Assembly: GCA_039588215.1 (NCBI GenBank)
Contig: JBDHAD010000016.1
Location: 100,147 to 164,146, forward strand
Length of the DNA stretch: 64,000 nt
Direction of reading: 5' to 3'
Source of the DNA: JBDHAC01 sp039588215
GTDB taxonomy: Bacteria > Gemmatimonadota > Gemmatimonadetes > Palauibacterales > Palauibacteraceae
Each line of letters begins with the position of its first letter. The stretch's first letter is position 1. The notes beneath the pieces are model-generated. The model saw only the letters and a program-made list of their open reading frames with translations, made no database searches and was not told the origin of the DNA. Shown here one piece after another: positions 34,028 to 42,474 of this stretch. The position numbers were made by a program, and so were the translations under genes.

Positions 34028-35613
34028 GCGGACTGACCTCCGCGCAAGAGAGTGGGCAGCGCACCGGCCGCATCCTGTGGGTGGATGACGAGGTCGATCT
34101 GCTTCGTCCGCACCTCATGCTCCTGCGCTCGGAGGGGTACCAGGTCGACGCGATCATGAACGGCCAGGATGCCCTCGAGCTATTGCGTAGCCAGAGTTAC
34201 GATTTGGTGCTCCTCGACGAACAAATGCCTGGTCTTCGCGGCATCGAGGTGCTTACTCGTCTCCGCCGCACGTCCCCTCGTCTGCCAGTCGTCATGGTCT
34301 CGAAAAGCGAGGCCTATTCAACGATGCATGAGGCGATCGGGCACCGAGCCGACGACTACATCGTCAAGCCCACAAGCCCTCGGCAGGTGCTCTCGGTCGT
34401 CACACGGCTTCTCGAGGGGCCGGCTCTGCAACACGAGCAGATCGCTCGGGACTTCACGCGCCGGTTCGCGGAGCTTCGCGAGGACCTGGCCACCGCTTCG
34501 ACTTGGGACGAGTGGGCCCGACTGTATTCGGAAATGGTCGAATGGGACCTCAGGCTGGAGGAAGCAGGAGAGACCGGACTCCGTGAGGCCCTCGACATGC
34601 TTCTCGCCGACCTTCGTAGGGGCTTCTGCGATCTGGTCGACGCACGGTACGGTGACTGGGTCCACGAGGGGGGCGAGGCCGGACCCACGCTCTCGGTCGA
34701 TGTTCTGCCGCGCTTCTTCAAACCGCTCCTGGTCGAAGATCCGGCTTCGCTGCTCATCGTGATGGACTGTATGCGGCTCGATCAGTGGCGCGCGATCATG
34801 CCACTTCTGAGCGACATGTTCGAGATCGAGGAGGCGCTGTACGCGTCGATCCTTCCCACTGCCACGCCGTTCGCGCGCAACGCGATCTTCAGCGGCCTGT
34901 TTCCCGACGAGCTGGCCGAACGTCGCCCGGATTGGTGGACAGGGGGTATCGAGACCGGCTACAACACGTTCGAGGATGAGCTGTTCGCGGAATTCGTGGC
35001 CGAGCTCGCGGGCCACCGCATGCGAACGCACTACGAGAAGATCTTTTCCGCCAGCGAGGGCGAGAGCATGCTCGAGAGGTTGTCGGGCTACTTGTCCCGA
35101 CCGTCGGCCACGGCACTCGTGTTTGGCTTCGTGGACATGCTCACACACGGCCGGAGCGAGTCGAAGCTGATCTGGGAAATGGCTCGAGACACGGGCGCGC
35201 TGCGCTCGCTCACCGTGACCTGGTTCAAGCGCTCGACCGCGTATCGCGCGCTCGCTCTGGCGGCGCAAAGCGGCGTCCGCGTGCTGCTCACGACGGACCA
35301 CGGCTCGCTACACTGTCACCGTTCGGCGACGATATACGCCAAGCGTGACGCCACCGCGAACTTGCGGTACAAGTTCGGCGACGATCTGCGGGTCGAGAAC
35401 CCCGCGGCCGTCTTCGCCACCTCCGACGCCGATGAGCTGCGGCTTCCCCCGGGTGGCATGAGGCGGAACTACGTCCTCTGCCGGGACGATTTCTTCTTCG
35501 TCTATCCGACCAAGCTGAGGGAATACCAGCAGCGCTACCGAGACAGCTTTCTGCACGGTGGGGTCAGCCCGGAGGAAATGGTGCTTCCGGCGGTCCTCCT
35601 CACGCCACGCTGA
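34024..35613 (+). CDS. porX: PorX-like response regulator: REC domain plus PglZ (alkaline-phosphatase-like) domain
   Basis: 529 residues. Residues 15-135 are a CheY-like receiver with the acidic pair Asp21-Asp22, phospho-acceptor Asp65 (LVLLDEQMPG), Ser93 and Lys115 (YIVKP). A helical linker leads to a PglZ/alkaline-phosphatase-superfamily domain from about residue 235. It shows Asp248 (VMDCMRLDQW), a Thr pair at 279/281 (ILPTATPFARNAIFSG) that contains the likely nucleophile, and Asp425-His426 (LLTTDHGSLHC). This architecture is that of PorX, which in Bacteroidetes is phosphorylated by PorY and controls type IX secretion; its PglZ domain has phosphodiesterase activity. No T9SS gene or histidine kinase is nearby. 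Translation is coupled to the heptosyltransferase-like gene. Confidence 0.9.
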   Translation: MSGLTSAQESGQRTGRILWVDDEVDLLRPHLMLLRSEGYQVDAIMNGQDALELLRSQSYDLVLLDEQMPGLRGIEVLTRLRRTSPRLPVVMVSKSEAYSTMHEAIGHRADDYIVKPTSPRQVLSVVTRLLEGPALQHEQIARDFTRRFAELREDLATASTWDEWARLYSEMVEWDLRLEEAGETGLREALDMLLADLRRGFCDLVDARYGDWVHEGGEAGPTLSVDVLPRFFKPLLVEDPASLLIVMDCMRLDQWRAIMPLLSDMFEIEEALYASILPTATPFARNAIFSGLFPDELAERRPDWWTGGIETGYNTFEDELFAEFVAELAGHRMRTHYEKIFSASEGESMLERLSGYLSRPSATALVFGFVDMLTHGRSESKLIWEMARDTGALRSLTVTWFKRSTAYRALALAAQSGVRVLLTTDHGSLHCHRSATIYAKRDATANLRYKFGDDLRVENPAAVFATSDADELRLPPGGMRRNYVLCRDDFFFVYPTKLREYQQRYRDSFLHGGVSPEEMVLPAVLLTPR

Positions 35614-35615
35614 CC

Positions 35616-37457
35616 TTGGAGGAGTCACGTCCGGCGCGTTTCCGCCGGCTTCTTCAGTTCCTCAGACCCTATCGCTGGGTTTTCGTCGCTGGCCTGGTTT
35701 GCACGGTGCTCGCGGCCGCGCTGGATGCGTTCAGCCTCCTCCTCTTGATCCCCTTCCTGCGCTCGCTGTTCGGGATGGGACCGCTCCTTCCCGATGGGGG
35801 GCGTAATCCGGCGGAGCGACTCATGGATTGGGTCGCCGGCGATTGGCTAGGGACAGCGCAGGGACTGGACGCACTGAGGGTCGTGTGCGCGCTCGTACTG
35901 GTCACGCTGCTCATCAAGAACCTGTCACTCTACGCGGGGCGGGTGATCTCGATCGGCGTGCAGGAGCGAGTCGAGCGGGACATGCGGGATTCGGTGTACT
36001 CGCATCTGCAACGCTTGCCGCTGGGTTTCTTCGATCGAACAAAGGCGGGGCAGCTCATCGCGCGCGTGCTGACGGATACGAGGGTTGCCAAGGGAGTCGT
36101 GAGCCAAGCCCTCTCCGACACGCTGCGACAAGTCGCCACCGTGATCGCCTACCTGGTCGCCCTGTTCGTCCTCTCATGGCAGCTGGCCTTGATCACCCTG
36201 CTCCTGGTGCCCCTGATCGCCGTCGTGCTGAGGCCGATCCTCGGCCGCCTGAGAGTTCGCTACAAACACACCTTCTGGGAGCAAGGCGAGTTGCTCAGTC
36301 ACCTCCAGGAACGGGTGAGCGGCATCCGGCTGGTGAAGGAGTACAGTGCCGAAGCGTTCGAGGACGAGGCATTCCGGCGGCGCTCCGACGAGTACAGCCG
36401 TGAAGTCATCCGTACGGCGTCGACCGCGAGCCTCGCATCGCCCCTCTCGGAGGTGCTCGCCTCGCTGGTCGCGATAGGTCTGGTCTGGGTCGGCGCGGGC
36501 CTCGTGCTGGACTCCGGGACCTTGGGACCGGAACAGTTCTTGGCGTTCGTGACGATCGCCCTGCGATCGATATCGCCCGTCAAAGGCCTCTCCCAATTCC
36601 CCGCGCAGATTCAACAGGCGTTGGCAGCGGCTGACCGTTTCTTCACAGTGCTGGACTCTCCCGCCGAGCCGACAGAAGCGGAAGGCGCGCTCGAGCTCGA
36701 CCGGCTGGAACGAGAGATTCGCATTGACCGGGTCACGTTTGGCTACGGGCCAGGCAATCCCGTGCTGAGAGATGTCGAGTTCACGGTCCGGTCGGGGGAA
36801 GTGGTGGCGCTCGTGGGACCATCGGGCGGAGGGAAGAGCACGCTGGCTGACCTGCTCCCACGCTTCGTGGAGCCCGACAGCGGACGGGTCCTCCTGGACG
36901 GCGTAGACATACGTCAGTTGTCGCTGCGCTCCTTGCGAAGGCTAATGGGGATCGTGAGTCAGGAGACAACGGTCTTTCACGATACCGTTCGGGCGAACAT
37001 CGCCTACGGCGATATGGGGAGCGCGAGCCCAGAGGAGATCGAAGCGGCGGCCCGGGCCGCGCACGCGCACGAGTTCATCATCGAGCTCCCGGAGGGTTAC
37101 GATACGCTTCTCGGTGATCGTGGCGTTCGGCTTTCCGGCGGTCAGCGCCAGAGGATCGGTATCGCCCGCGCTCTCCTCAGGGATCCGCCGATTCTCATCC
37201 TGGATGAAGCGACGTCATCGCTGGACAGCGAATCGGAGCGCTTGATCCAGGAGGCGCTCGAGGTCGTGTTTCAAGATCGGACCGTGATCGTGATCGCCCA
37301 CCGGCTCTCGACGGTGCGGGGGGCCGATCGAATCGTCGTCATCGATGCCGGGCGGGTGGTCGACAGCGGACCTCACCAGGAGCTGCTGGCTCGCCACGGG
37401 TTGTATCGCCGACTCGTCGAAGCGCAACTGGAAACAACGCCCCTGCCGATGATATGA
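35616..37457 (+). CDS. ABC exporter, MsbA-like (fused membrane and ATPase domains)
   Basis: 613 residues; the first in-frame start is a TTG two bases after the PorX-like stop. The N-terminal membrane domain has six spans (residues about 20-310) and the coupling region RDMRDSVYSHLQRLPLGFFDRT. The ATPase domain shows Walker A GPSGGGKST, signature LSGGQRQRIGIARAL, Walker B ILILDEATSSLDSE and the switch His in IAHRLSTVRG. It belongs to the lipid/peptide exporter branch. Its place between heptosyltransferase-like and LpxL-like genes supports a role as lipid A-core flippase (MsbA), but homodimeric exporters of this type are hard to tell apart by sequence. Its stop overlaps the next start (ATGA). 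Confidence 0.88.
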   Translation: MEESRPARFRRLLQFLRPYRWVFVAGLVCTVLAAALDAFSLLLLIPFLRSLFGMGPLLPDGGRNPAERLMDWVAGDWLGTAQGLDALRVVCALVLVTLLIKNLSLYAGRVISIGVQERVERDMRDSVYSHLQRLPLGFFDRTKAGQLIARVLTDTRVAKGVVSQALSDTLRQVATVIAYLVALFVLSWQLALITLLLVPLIAVVLRPILGRLRVRYKHTFWEQGELLSHLQERVSGIRLVKEYSAEAFEDEAFRRRSDEYSREVIRTASTASLASPLSEVLASLVAIGLVWVGAGLVLDSGTLGPEQFLAFVTIALRSISPVKGLSQFPAQIQQALAAADRFFTVLDSPAEPTEAEGALELDRLEREIRIDRVTFGYGPGNPVLRDVEFTVRSGEVVALVGPSGGGKSTLADLLPRFVEPDSGRVLLDGVDIRQLSLRSLRRLMGIVSQETTVFHDTVRANIAYGDMGSASPEEIEAAARAAHAHEFIIELPEGYDTLLGDRGVRLSGGQRQRIGIARALLRDPPILILDEATSSLDSESERLIQEALEVVFQDRTVIVIAHRLSTVRGADRIVVIDAGRVVDSGPHQELLARHGLYRRLVEAQLETTPLPMI

Positions 37458-38065
37458 ACGGGGAAGCAGGCGAGCGCCCCAGAACCCTGATCCTCGTCCG
37501 GCATGCGAAATCCCGCGTCGAGCGCGCCCGCCCACCGGACGAATGGTCGCTCTCCCCGGCAGGCGAAAGGGGGGCTGCGGTCATCGCGCCCATGTTGGAG
37601 CGACATCGACCAGGCCGATTGATCGCGAGCCCGGAACCGAAGGCGAGACAGACGGCCGAGATCCTGGGGCGGTGCCTGGACCTCGATGTGGAGATCGCCA
37701 ATGGGTTGCGCGAGCACGATCGGACCGGGGTCCCCTTCTTCGAGACGCAGGAGGAGTTCGAACGCCGGGTGACGGAGCTCTTCGAGCGCCCCACCGAACG
37801 CGTCTTGGGTCGCGAGTCCGCGGTGGAAGCGTGCCGGCGCTTCTCCGCGACCGTGCAAGGCGCCCTGGACTCGCGGCCCGAGGCGTGCTTGGCCTTCGTG
37901 ACGCACGGCACCGTGATGAGCCTATTCCTGGGCAGCCTGGCGACTCTCGAGCCCTTAGGCATGTGGCGGCGTCTGTGCATGCCCGCATACGCGGTGCTCG
38001 AATGGCCCTCCGGGCGAATCATCGAGCTGGTGTCCGAGCCCGCGCCGCCGCCGACCGATGGCTAG
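37454..38065 (+). CDS. Histidine phosphatase family protein, SixA-like
   Basis: 203 residues. The phosphatase fold opens with TLILVRHAKSRVERARPPDEW; His17 of RHAKS is the residue that becomes phosphorylated. The AKS (rather than GET/GQT) motif is typical of SixA-type phosphohistidine phosphatases. ASPEPKARQTAEILGR and the second catalytic His in AFVTHGTVMSLFLG complete the site. At about 200 residues it is longer than E. coli SixA (about 160). It lies in the LPS operon with start overlapping the ABC exporter stop and end overlapping the acyltransferase by 8 bases. A link to dephosphorylating a histidine relay that feeds the PorX-like regulator is conceivable but unproven. Confidence 0.85.
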   Translation: MNGEAGERPRTLILVRHAKSRVERARPPDEWSLSPAGERGAAVIAPMLERHRPGRLIASPEPKARQTAEILGRCLDLDVEIANGLREHDRTGVPFFETQEEFERRVTELFERPTERVLGRESAVEACRRFSATVQGALDSRPEACLAFVTHGTVMSLFLGSLATLEPLGMWRRLCMPAYAVLEWPSGRIIELVSEPAPPPTDG

Positions 38066-38981
38066 GGCCCGAGATTACCTCGCCGACGTCGCCGCGCGAG
38101 GGTTCGAGGCCGGGGTCGGGTCGCTCTCCGAGCCTGCCGCACGCCGCGCCGGCCGCAGCCTGGCGCTCGTGACGCATCGGCCGCTGCGGATCCGACGCCG
38201 GGTCGTGGAACGCCAAATCGCCGAGTCCTTTCCCGATCGAGATGCGGCATGGGTGCGCGACACGGCGTTGGCGTGCTACCTCCATTTCGGCGAGGAGATC
38301 GCCGCTCTCGCGCGGCCGACGCCCGATCGCGTCGAGAGCATGTTAGCGCGAGCCCACGACCCAGCGGGCCTTTACGCGCGCCAACGACAGGTGTTCGAAG
38401 GTGGATCAGGGGCCATCATCGTTACGGGTCACATCGGGAATTGGGAGCTGGCCGGCGCCTACCTGGCGACGGCGGGAGTGCCCGTCACGGCGGTCGTCCG
38501 TCGGCAGCGCGGAGCCGTCGACCGCCGATTTCAGCGGATTCGCCGTGCGATGGGGCTCGAGATCGTGTACGAGCAGGAGCCGGCTCGGAGTCTCGTTCAG
38601 GCTCTCCGCGCGGGAAGGACCCTGACGCTCGTGGCCGACCAGCACGCGGCGCGCGGGGGCGTTCCCGTGCCTTTCCTCGGCCGCCCGGCGTCCACGTTCC
38701 GGGGACCCGCGCGCCTCGCCATCGCCTGCCAGGTACCCCTCTTCTTCGGTGCCCTCCTCAGGGATGGGGACGATTACCGCGTCGCTCTCGAGCGCGTCGA
38801 TGGCGAGAACAGCAGTCCTGACGACATCGCTCTCACCCGGGGCTGGGTCGAGAAGTTGGAGAACCTGGTGCTACAGCACCCCCACCAGTACTTCTGGTTT
38901 CACCGTCGTTGGAAATTCGGGTCACCCGGAACGTCGGCTACGACCCGGGCGTACGAACCGGGCACAAAGGAGTCTGCGTGA
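38058..38981 (+). CDS. Lipid A acyltransferase-like protein (LpxL/HtrB family)
   Basis: 307 residues. The late-acyltransferase motif HxxxxE/D is at His125-Glu130 (VTGHIGNWELAGAYL). It is followed by VTAVVRRQRGAVDRRFQRIR, LVADQHAARGGVPVPFLGRPAST (the conserved DQ...F.G block) and the C-terminal HPHQYFWFHRRWK that is typical of LpxL/LpxM. These inner-membrane enzymes add secondary acyl chains to lipid A or a related lipid. An N-terminal membrane anchor is weak here compared with E. coli LpxL. It overlaps both neighbours, in keeping with one lipid A/LPS assembly operon. Confidence 0.88.
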   Translation: MARARDYLADVAARGFEAGVGSLSEPAARRAGRSLALVTHRPLRIRRRVVERQIAESFPDRDAAWVRDTALACYLHFGEEIAALARPTPDRVESMLARAHDPAGLYARQRQVFEGGSGAIIVTGHIGNWELAGAYLATAGVPVTAVVRRQRGAVDRRFQRIRRAMGLEIVYEQEPARSLVQALRAGRTLTLVADQHAARGGVPVPFLGRPASTFRGPARLAIACQVPLFFGALLRDGDDYRVALERVDGENSSPDDIALTRGWVEKLENLVLQHPHQYFWFHRRWKFGSPGTSATTRAYEPGTKESA

Positions 38982-39739
38982 TCTATATCGGAATCCCGGT
39001 TCACAACGAGCGGCACACGATAGGACCGCTCCTGTGGAGGGTGCGCGAGCTTCTCTCCGGACGCGCCCGCGACTTCCACGTCCTCGTGTGTGACGATGCG
39101 TCCGGTGATGGGACGTCCGAAGCGCTGGCGTCGTACGAGCGAATACTCCCATTGAACGTGCTCACCAACGAGCGGCAACGGGGGTACGCAGCCAGCCTGG
39201 AGCGCCTAGTACGAGAATCCGTCCATCGATCGAGCTACCCGAGACGGGATGCGCTCGTGACCCTCCAGGCCGATTTCACCGATTCTCCCGAAGCGATTCC
39301 AGAGATGGTGAAGCGCTTCGAGGGGGGAGCGGACCTGGTGTCCGCAGGGGGAAATGGGACACTTCCTCGCGGTCGCAGGGTCGCCCGTTTCGGCGCCCGT
39401 CTGCTCACCCCGACGCTGTCGATTCCGGACGACAGCGCCGATCCCTATGGCAGCCTCCGGCTCTATCGCCTGTTCACCCTCGCCCGGGCGCTCTCCGATC
39501 TCGCAGCGCCCGACGTCCCGCTGATGGCACACGAGGGGTGGGCCGCCAACACCGAGCTCCTTCTACGTGTGTGGCCTCACGTCCGAAGAGCGGAGCAGAT
39601 CCCCGCCGATTCGACTTTTGGCCGCCGGTATCGGGCGAGTCGCTTTCACGCGCTCGGTGAAATCCGGGGTTTGATGCGCGTGGCGCGCGATCCGGTCCTG
39701 CGCTCCGCTGCTTCGGCCGGGGTCTCCGCAGCCGAATGA
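38978..39739 (+). CDS. Glycosyltransferase family 2
   Basis: 253 residues. I choose the GTG at 38978: it has a strong ribosome-binding site (AAAGGAG at 38966-38972), overlaps the upstream stop as GTGA, and begins directly at the GT-A strand IYIGIPVHNERHTIGPLLWR. The donor-binding features are LVCDDASGDGTSEALASY and, in place of a plain DxD, LQADFTDSPEAIPEMV. The DADFQ-like acidic loop is followed by a GADLVSAGGNG strand. It is short and lacks C-terminal membrane spans, so it is a soluble or peripheral enzyme adding a sugar to LPS core, O-antigen or a lipid carrier. Its stop overlaps the DUF3108 gene start (ATGA). Confidence 0.87.
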   Translation: MIYIGIPVHNERHTIGPLLWRVRELLSGRARDFHVLVCDDASGDGTSEALASYERILPLNVLTNERQRGYAASLERLVRESVHRSSYPRRDALVTLQADFTDSPEAIPEMVKRFEGGADLVSAGGNGTLPRGRRVARFGARLLTPTLSIPDDSADPYGSLRLYRLFTLARALSDLAAPDVPLMAHEGWAANTELLLRVWPHVRRAEQIPADSTFGRRYRASRFHALGEIRGLMRVARDPVLRSAASAGVSAAE

Positions 39740-40551
39740 CCCGCCCCCCACGCCGCGAGCTCCTGCACCGGGGAGGCCTGGCGACGCTCGCCTTGCTCCT
39801 CTCGTGGACGACGGAGGCGAGACCGCAGGGTTCGGCGTTCGAGCCGACCGGAGCGTGGCCATTCGCGGTGGGTGAACGCGCCGTGTACGACGTGACCTTC
39901 GGACCCATCAGAGTCGGTGAGGGACACCTGTTGGTCGAAGCGATCGAGACGCTGGCCGGAGTCCCCTCGTATCGGGTCGCTTTCGAGATCGAGGGAGGCC
40001 CGTTCTTCTACAAGATCGACGACCGCTCCACGAGCTGGATCGCGACCGACCCCTTCAGGTCGATCCGCTTCGAGCAGATCCTCAACGAAGGCAGTTACCG
40101 CCGCCACCGGCGGTATACGTTCGACCACGAGGCGCTCACATACACGCGGGATGATTGGGACGCAGAGGCGTCCGTGTACCGCCCTCACTCCGAGGAGCGG
40201 GACATTCAGATCCCTCCCGCCGCGTTGGACGAGATCGCATACCTCTTCCTCTCCCGAATGCTGCCGCTCGAGGTAGGGCGCACCCACCGGTACGACAGGT
40301 ATTTTGAAGAGGAAGGGAATCCGGTCGTCCTCGAGGTCCTGCGCAGAGAGCGGGTGCGCGTATCCGCCGGACGCTTCAACACGGTCGTCGTGCGTCCGGT
40401 CATCCAAACGGAAGGAATGTTCGGAGAGGGGGGGCAGGCCGAGCTCTACATCTCGGACGACGAGCGGCGCGTGATCGTGCAGATCAAGACACGGATGAAG
40501 GTGGGCGAGCTGAACATGTACCTGCGAGAATACGAAGCCGGAGGGCGCTAG
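39736..40551 (+). CDS. DUF3108 domain exported protein
   Basis: 271 residues. The N-terminus (RRELLHRGGLATLALLLSWTTEARP) is a signal peptide, possibly Tat-like. The body matches DUF3108: WPFAVGERAVYDVTFGPIRVGEGHLLVEAIE, then FYKIDDRSTSWIATDPFRSIRFEQ, LPLEVGRTHRYDRYF and the terminal AELYISDDERRVIVQIKTRMKVGELNMYL. These are periplasmic or outer-membrane-associated beta-rich proteins of unknown function, often near lipid A or polysaccharide genes. It is the last gene of the LPS-associated operon; a promoter-like sequence for the next gene starts 27 bp downstream. Confidence 0.82.
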   Translation: MTRPPRRELLHRGGLATLALLLSWTTEARPQGSAFEPTGAWPFAVGERAVYDVTFGPIRVGEGHLLVEAIETLAGVPSYRVAFEIEGGPFFYKIDDRSTSWIATDPFRSIRFEQILNEGSYRRHRRYTFDHEALTYTRDDWDAEASVYRPHSEERDIQIPPAALDEIAYLFLSRMLPLEVGRTHRYDRYFEEEGNPVVLEVLRRERVRVSAGRFNTVVVRPVIQTEGMFGEGGQAELYISDDERRVIVQIKTRMKVGELNMYLREYEAGGR

Positions 40552-40577
40552 CGGATCACGAGCGCGGAAACCCGCTT

Positions 40578-40606
40578 TTGCCGGGGCGGCTTGTGGAAAA
40601 TATATT
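40578..40606 (+). promoter_or_regulatory. Sigma-70-type promoter upstream of the small acidic protein
   Basis: TTGCCG (40578-40583) and TATATT (40601-40606) with an ideal 17-bp spacer, in a locally AT-rich spot that is exceptional in this GC-rich window. The predicted transcript would start near 40613, giving a leader of about 37 bases before the TTG start at 40650. Confidence 0.65.
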
Positions 40607-40649
40607 CGCAGCGCCGGTCGAAGCTCAATTTCCCCGGCAAGGAGGGTAT

Positions 40650-41003
40650 TTGGCCAACGATAACAAACCGTCGGTGATTGACCGAGCTCGAGACGAGCTC
40701 TTCAGCCATATTCAGCGCTGCGGAGTGTTGGATGCTGAGGAGGAGCAGCGTGACGAGTGGCTCGATGACACTATCGGGTACTTGTCGGAGCGGTTTCCGC
40801 GGCTGTCGCGTGACGACCTGACGGCTCTGCGCAAGATGGGCCAGCGCTATTGCAGTCCTGCTATCCGCCGGAGTCCAGCGGAGGAAGCAGTTGAAGACGT
40901 TGTGGACAGTGGAGTTGACGAGTCGACCCCTGCCGAGCCGGATGTGGCGGATGCGGCGGGAGAGGACGATGCGGCACAACCCGGCGAGGTCAGCGTAGCC
41001 TGA
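40650..41003 (+). CDS. Small acidic protein of unknown function
   Basis: 117 residues from a TTG start at 40650 that is preceded by a strong AAGGAGGG. The N-terminal half (NDNKPSVIDRARDELFSHIQRCGVLDAEEEQRDEWLDDTIGYL) looks like a folded helical domain with SERFPRLSRDDLTALRKMGQRYC. The C-terminal 45 residues are disordered and very acidic (many Glu, Asp, Val, Ala). I do not recognise a family. It has its own good promoter and ribosome-binding site, suggesting high expression. The frame extends further upstream to a possible start at 40578, but that would place the promoter inside the gene. Confidence 0.7.
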   Translation: MANDNKPSVIDRARDELFSHIQRCGVLDAEEEQRDEWLDDTIGYLSERFPRLSRDDLTALRKMGQRYCSPAIRRSPAEEAVEDVVDSGVDESTPAEPDVADAAGEDDAAQPGEVSVA

Positions 41004-41130
41004 GCGAACCCCCGTCTTCGGGCGATCCCGGATCCATGCCTGTCGAGGGTTTCCGGGCAGCCCCACTCAACGAGTCGCGAGCGACCCCTGAGCGGGCCGT
41101 GGATTACCGGTCCGTGCACACCCCGCCCTG

Positions 41131-42474
41131 ATGGACCTTGCCACAGTCCTGCGCCTGCTGGGCGTTGTCGGGCTCGTACTCGCGAATGCGTTCTTCGTGG
41201 CGGCCGAGTTCGCACTTGTCAGTGTCCGCAATACGCGCATCCGGGAGCTTGCCGAGGGAGGCGACCGGCTTGCGCGCAGCGTCGAAAGGGCGCTGGGAGA
41301 TCTGGATCGAGCCATCTCGGGCACGCAGCTCGGCATCACCCTGGCCTCGCTTGGACTAGGGTGGATCGGGGAGCCCGCCGTGGCCCGCACCCTCGAACGC
41401 CTCATGACAGCTATGTCGGTCCAGCTGTCACCCGTGGCGCTACATACGATAGCCCTCGTGATCGCGTTCGGGTTCATCACCTACCTCCACATCGTCCTGG
41501 GGGAGTTGGCGCCCAAGTCGGTAGCCCTACTGCGACCCGAAGCCGTGAGTCGCCTCGTCGCTCCCCCGTTGAACGCGTTCAACCGGCTCGTGGCACCCGG
41601 CATCTGGCTGCTGAACGGCTCGTCCAACCTGTTCTTGCGCATGATCGGGCTTCGTGAGCCTACCGCGGCGGAACGCGTCCACTCCCCCGAAGAGATCGAG
41701 ATGCTCGTGCACCAGAGCCGGCGGCAGGGAGTCGTGGAAGAGGATGAGCAGGCGATGATCCAGGGCGTCTTCGAGCTGACGCACACCGTGGCGCGCGAAG
41801 TCATGACCCCCCGGCCCGACATCGTGGGTGCCCCAGCGGAAGGCTCCATCGAGGATCTCCTGAAGACGGCCGCTGACTCGGGTTTCTCCCGCCTGCCTGT
41901 CTACGAGGGGTCGATCGACGATATCGTAGGTGTCGTGGTGGTGAAGGATCTGCTCCCCTGGATCGTGGACCAGTCGCGAGAGTCGGCGAGCGCGCGAGAA
42001 GTGATGCGCGAGGCGCTCTTCGTACCGGACACGAAGGCGGTGGATGACCTGCTGGCCGAGCTCAGGTCGCAGAAGCTGCACATGGCGATCGTCGTCGATG
42101 AGTTCGGCGGTACGGATGGCATCGTTACACTCGAGGATCTCGTGGAAGAGATCGTCGGCGAAATCTACGACGAGCACGATGTGGCACAGGCCGACGTAGC
42201 GGTGGGGCCGGACGGCCGTATCGTGATCGACGGCGGCTACTCCTTCTCCGACCTGCTGGCCCGGTTCGATCTGCCTGCTGCCGAGGAAGAGTACGACACG
42301 GTGGCGGGATACGTGATCGGTATGTTGGGCCGTATCCCCGAGGTCGGGGAGAGCGTGCCCATCGGTGAAGCCGAGTTGGAGGTCATGGAGCGGAGCGAGC
42401 GCCGTATTACGCGTCTGGAGTTGAAGGGGGTCACGGGAACATCTTCTACGGGTGCCGCGGAGGAGGGGCGATGA
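41131..42474 (+). CDS. CNNM/CorC-type transporter (hemolysin family; DUF21, CBS pair, CorC_HlyC)
   Basis: 447 residues. An N-terminal DUF21 membrane domain (four segments, residues 5-190) contains ANAFFVAAEFALVSVRNTRI and GTQLGITLASLGLGWIGEP, hallmarks of CNNM proteins. Two CBS domains follow (TVAREVMTPRPDIVGAP; DSGFSRLPVYEGSIDDIVGVVVVKDLL; MREALFVPDTKAVDDLLAELRSQ), then FGGTDGIVTLEDLVEEIVGEIYDEHD and a C-terminal CorC_HlyC domain. Structurally characterised bacterial relatives bind Mg-ATP at the CBS pair and move Mg2+ out of the cell. The old name hemolysin is misleading. Its stop overlaps the TPR gene (ATGA). Confidence 0.92.
   Translation: MDLATVLRLLGVVGLVLANAFFVAAEFALVSVRNTRIRELAEGGDRLARSVERALGDLDRAISGTQLGITLASLGLGWIGEPAVARTLERLMTAMSVQLSPVALHTIALVIAFGFITYLHIVLGELAPKSVALLRPEAVSRLVAPPLNAFNRLVAPGIWLLNGSSNLFLRMIGLREPTAAERVHSPEEIEMLVHQSRRQGVVEEDEQAMIQGVFELTHTVAREVMTPRPDIVGAPAEGSIEDLLKTAADSGFSRLPVYEGSIDDIVGVVVVKDLLPWIVDQSRESASAREVMREALFVPDTKAVDDLLAELRSQKLHMAIVVDEFGGTDGIVTLEDLVEEIVGEIYDEHDVAQADVAVGPDGRIVIDGGYSFSDLLARFDLPAAEEEYDTVAGYVIGMLGRIPEVGESVPIGEAELEVMERSERRITRLELKGVTGTSSTGAAEEGR

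Noticed and set aside
40590..40600. TTGTGGAAAA, similar to a DnaA box (TTTTCCACA on the reverse strand)
   Set aside because: A single copy in the spacer of a good promoter, without neighbouring boxes or an AT-rich unwinding region; not evidence for an origin.
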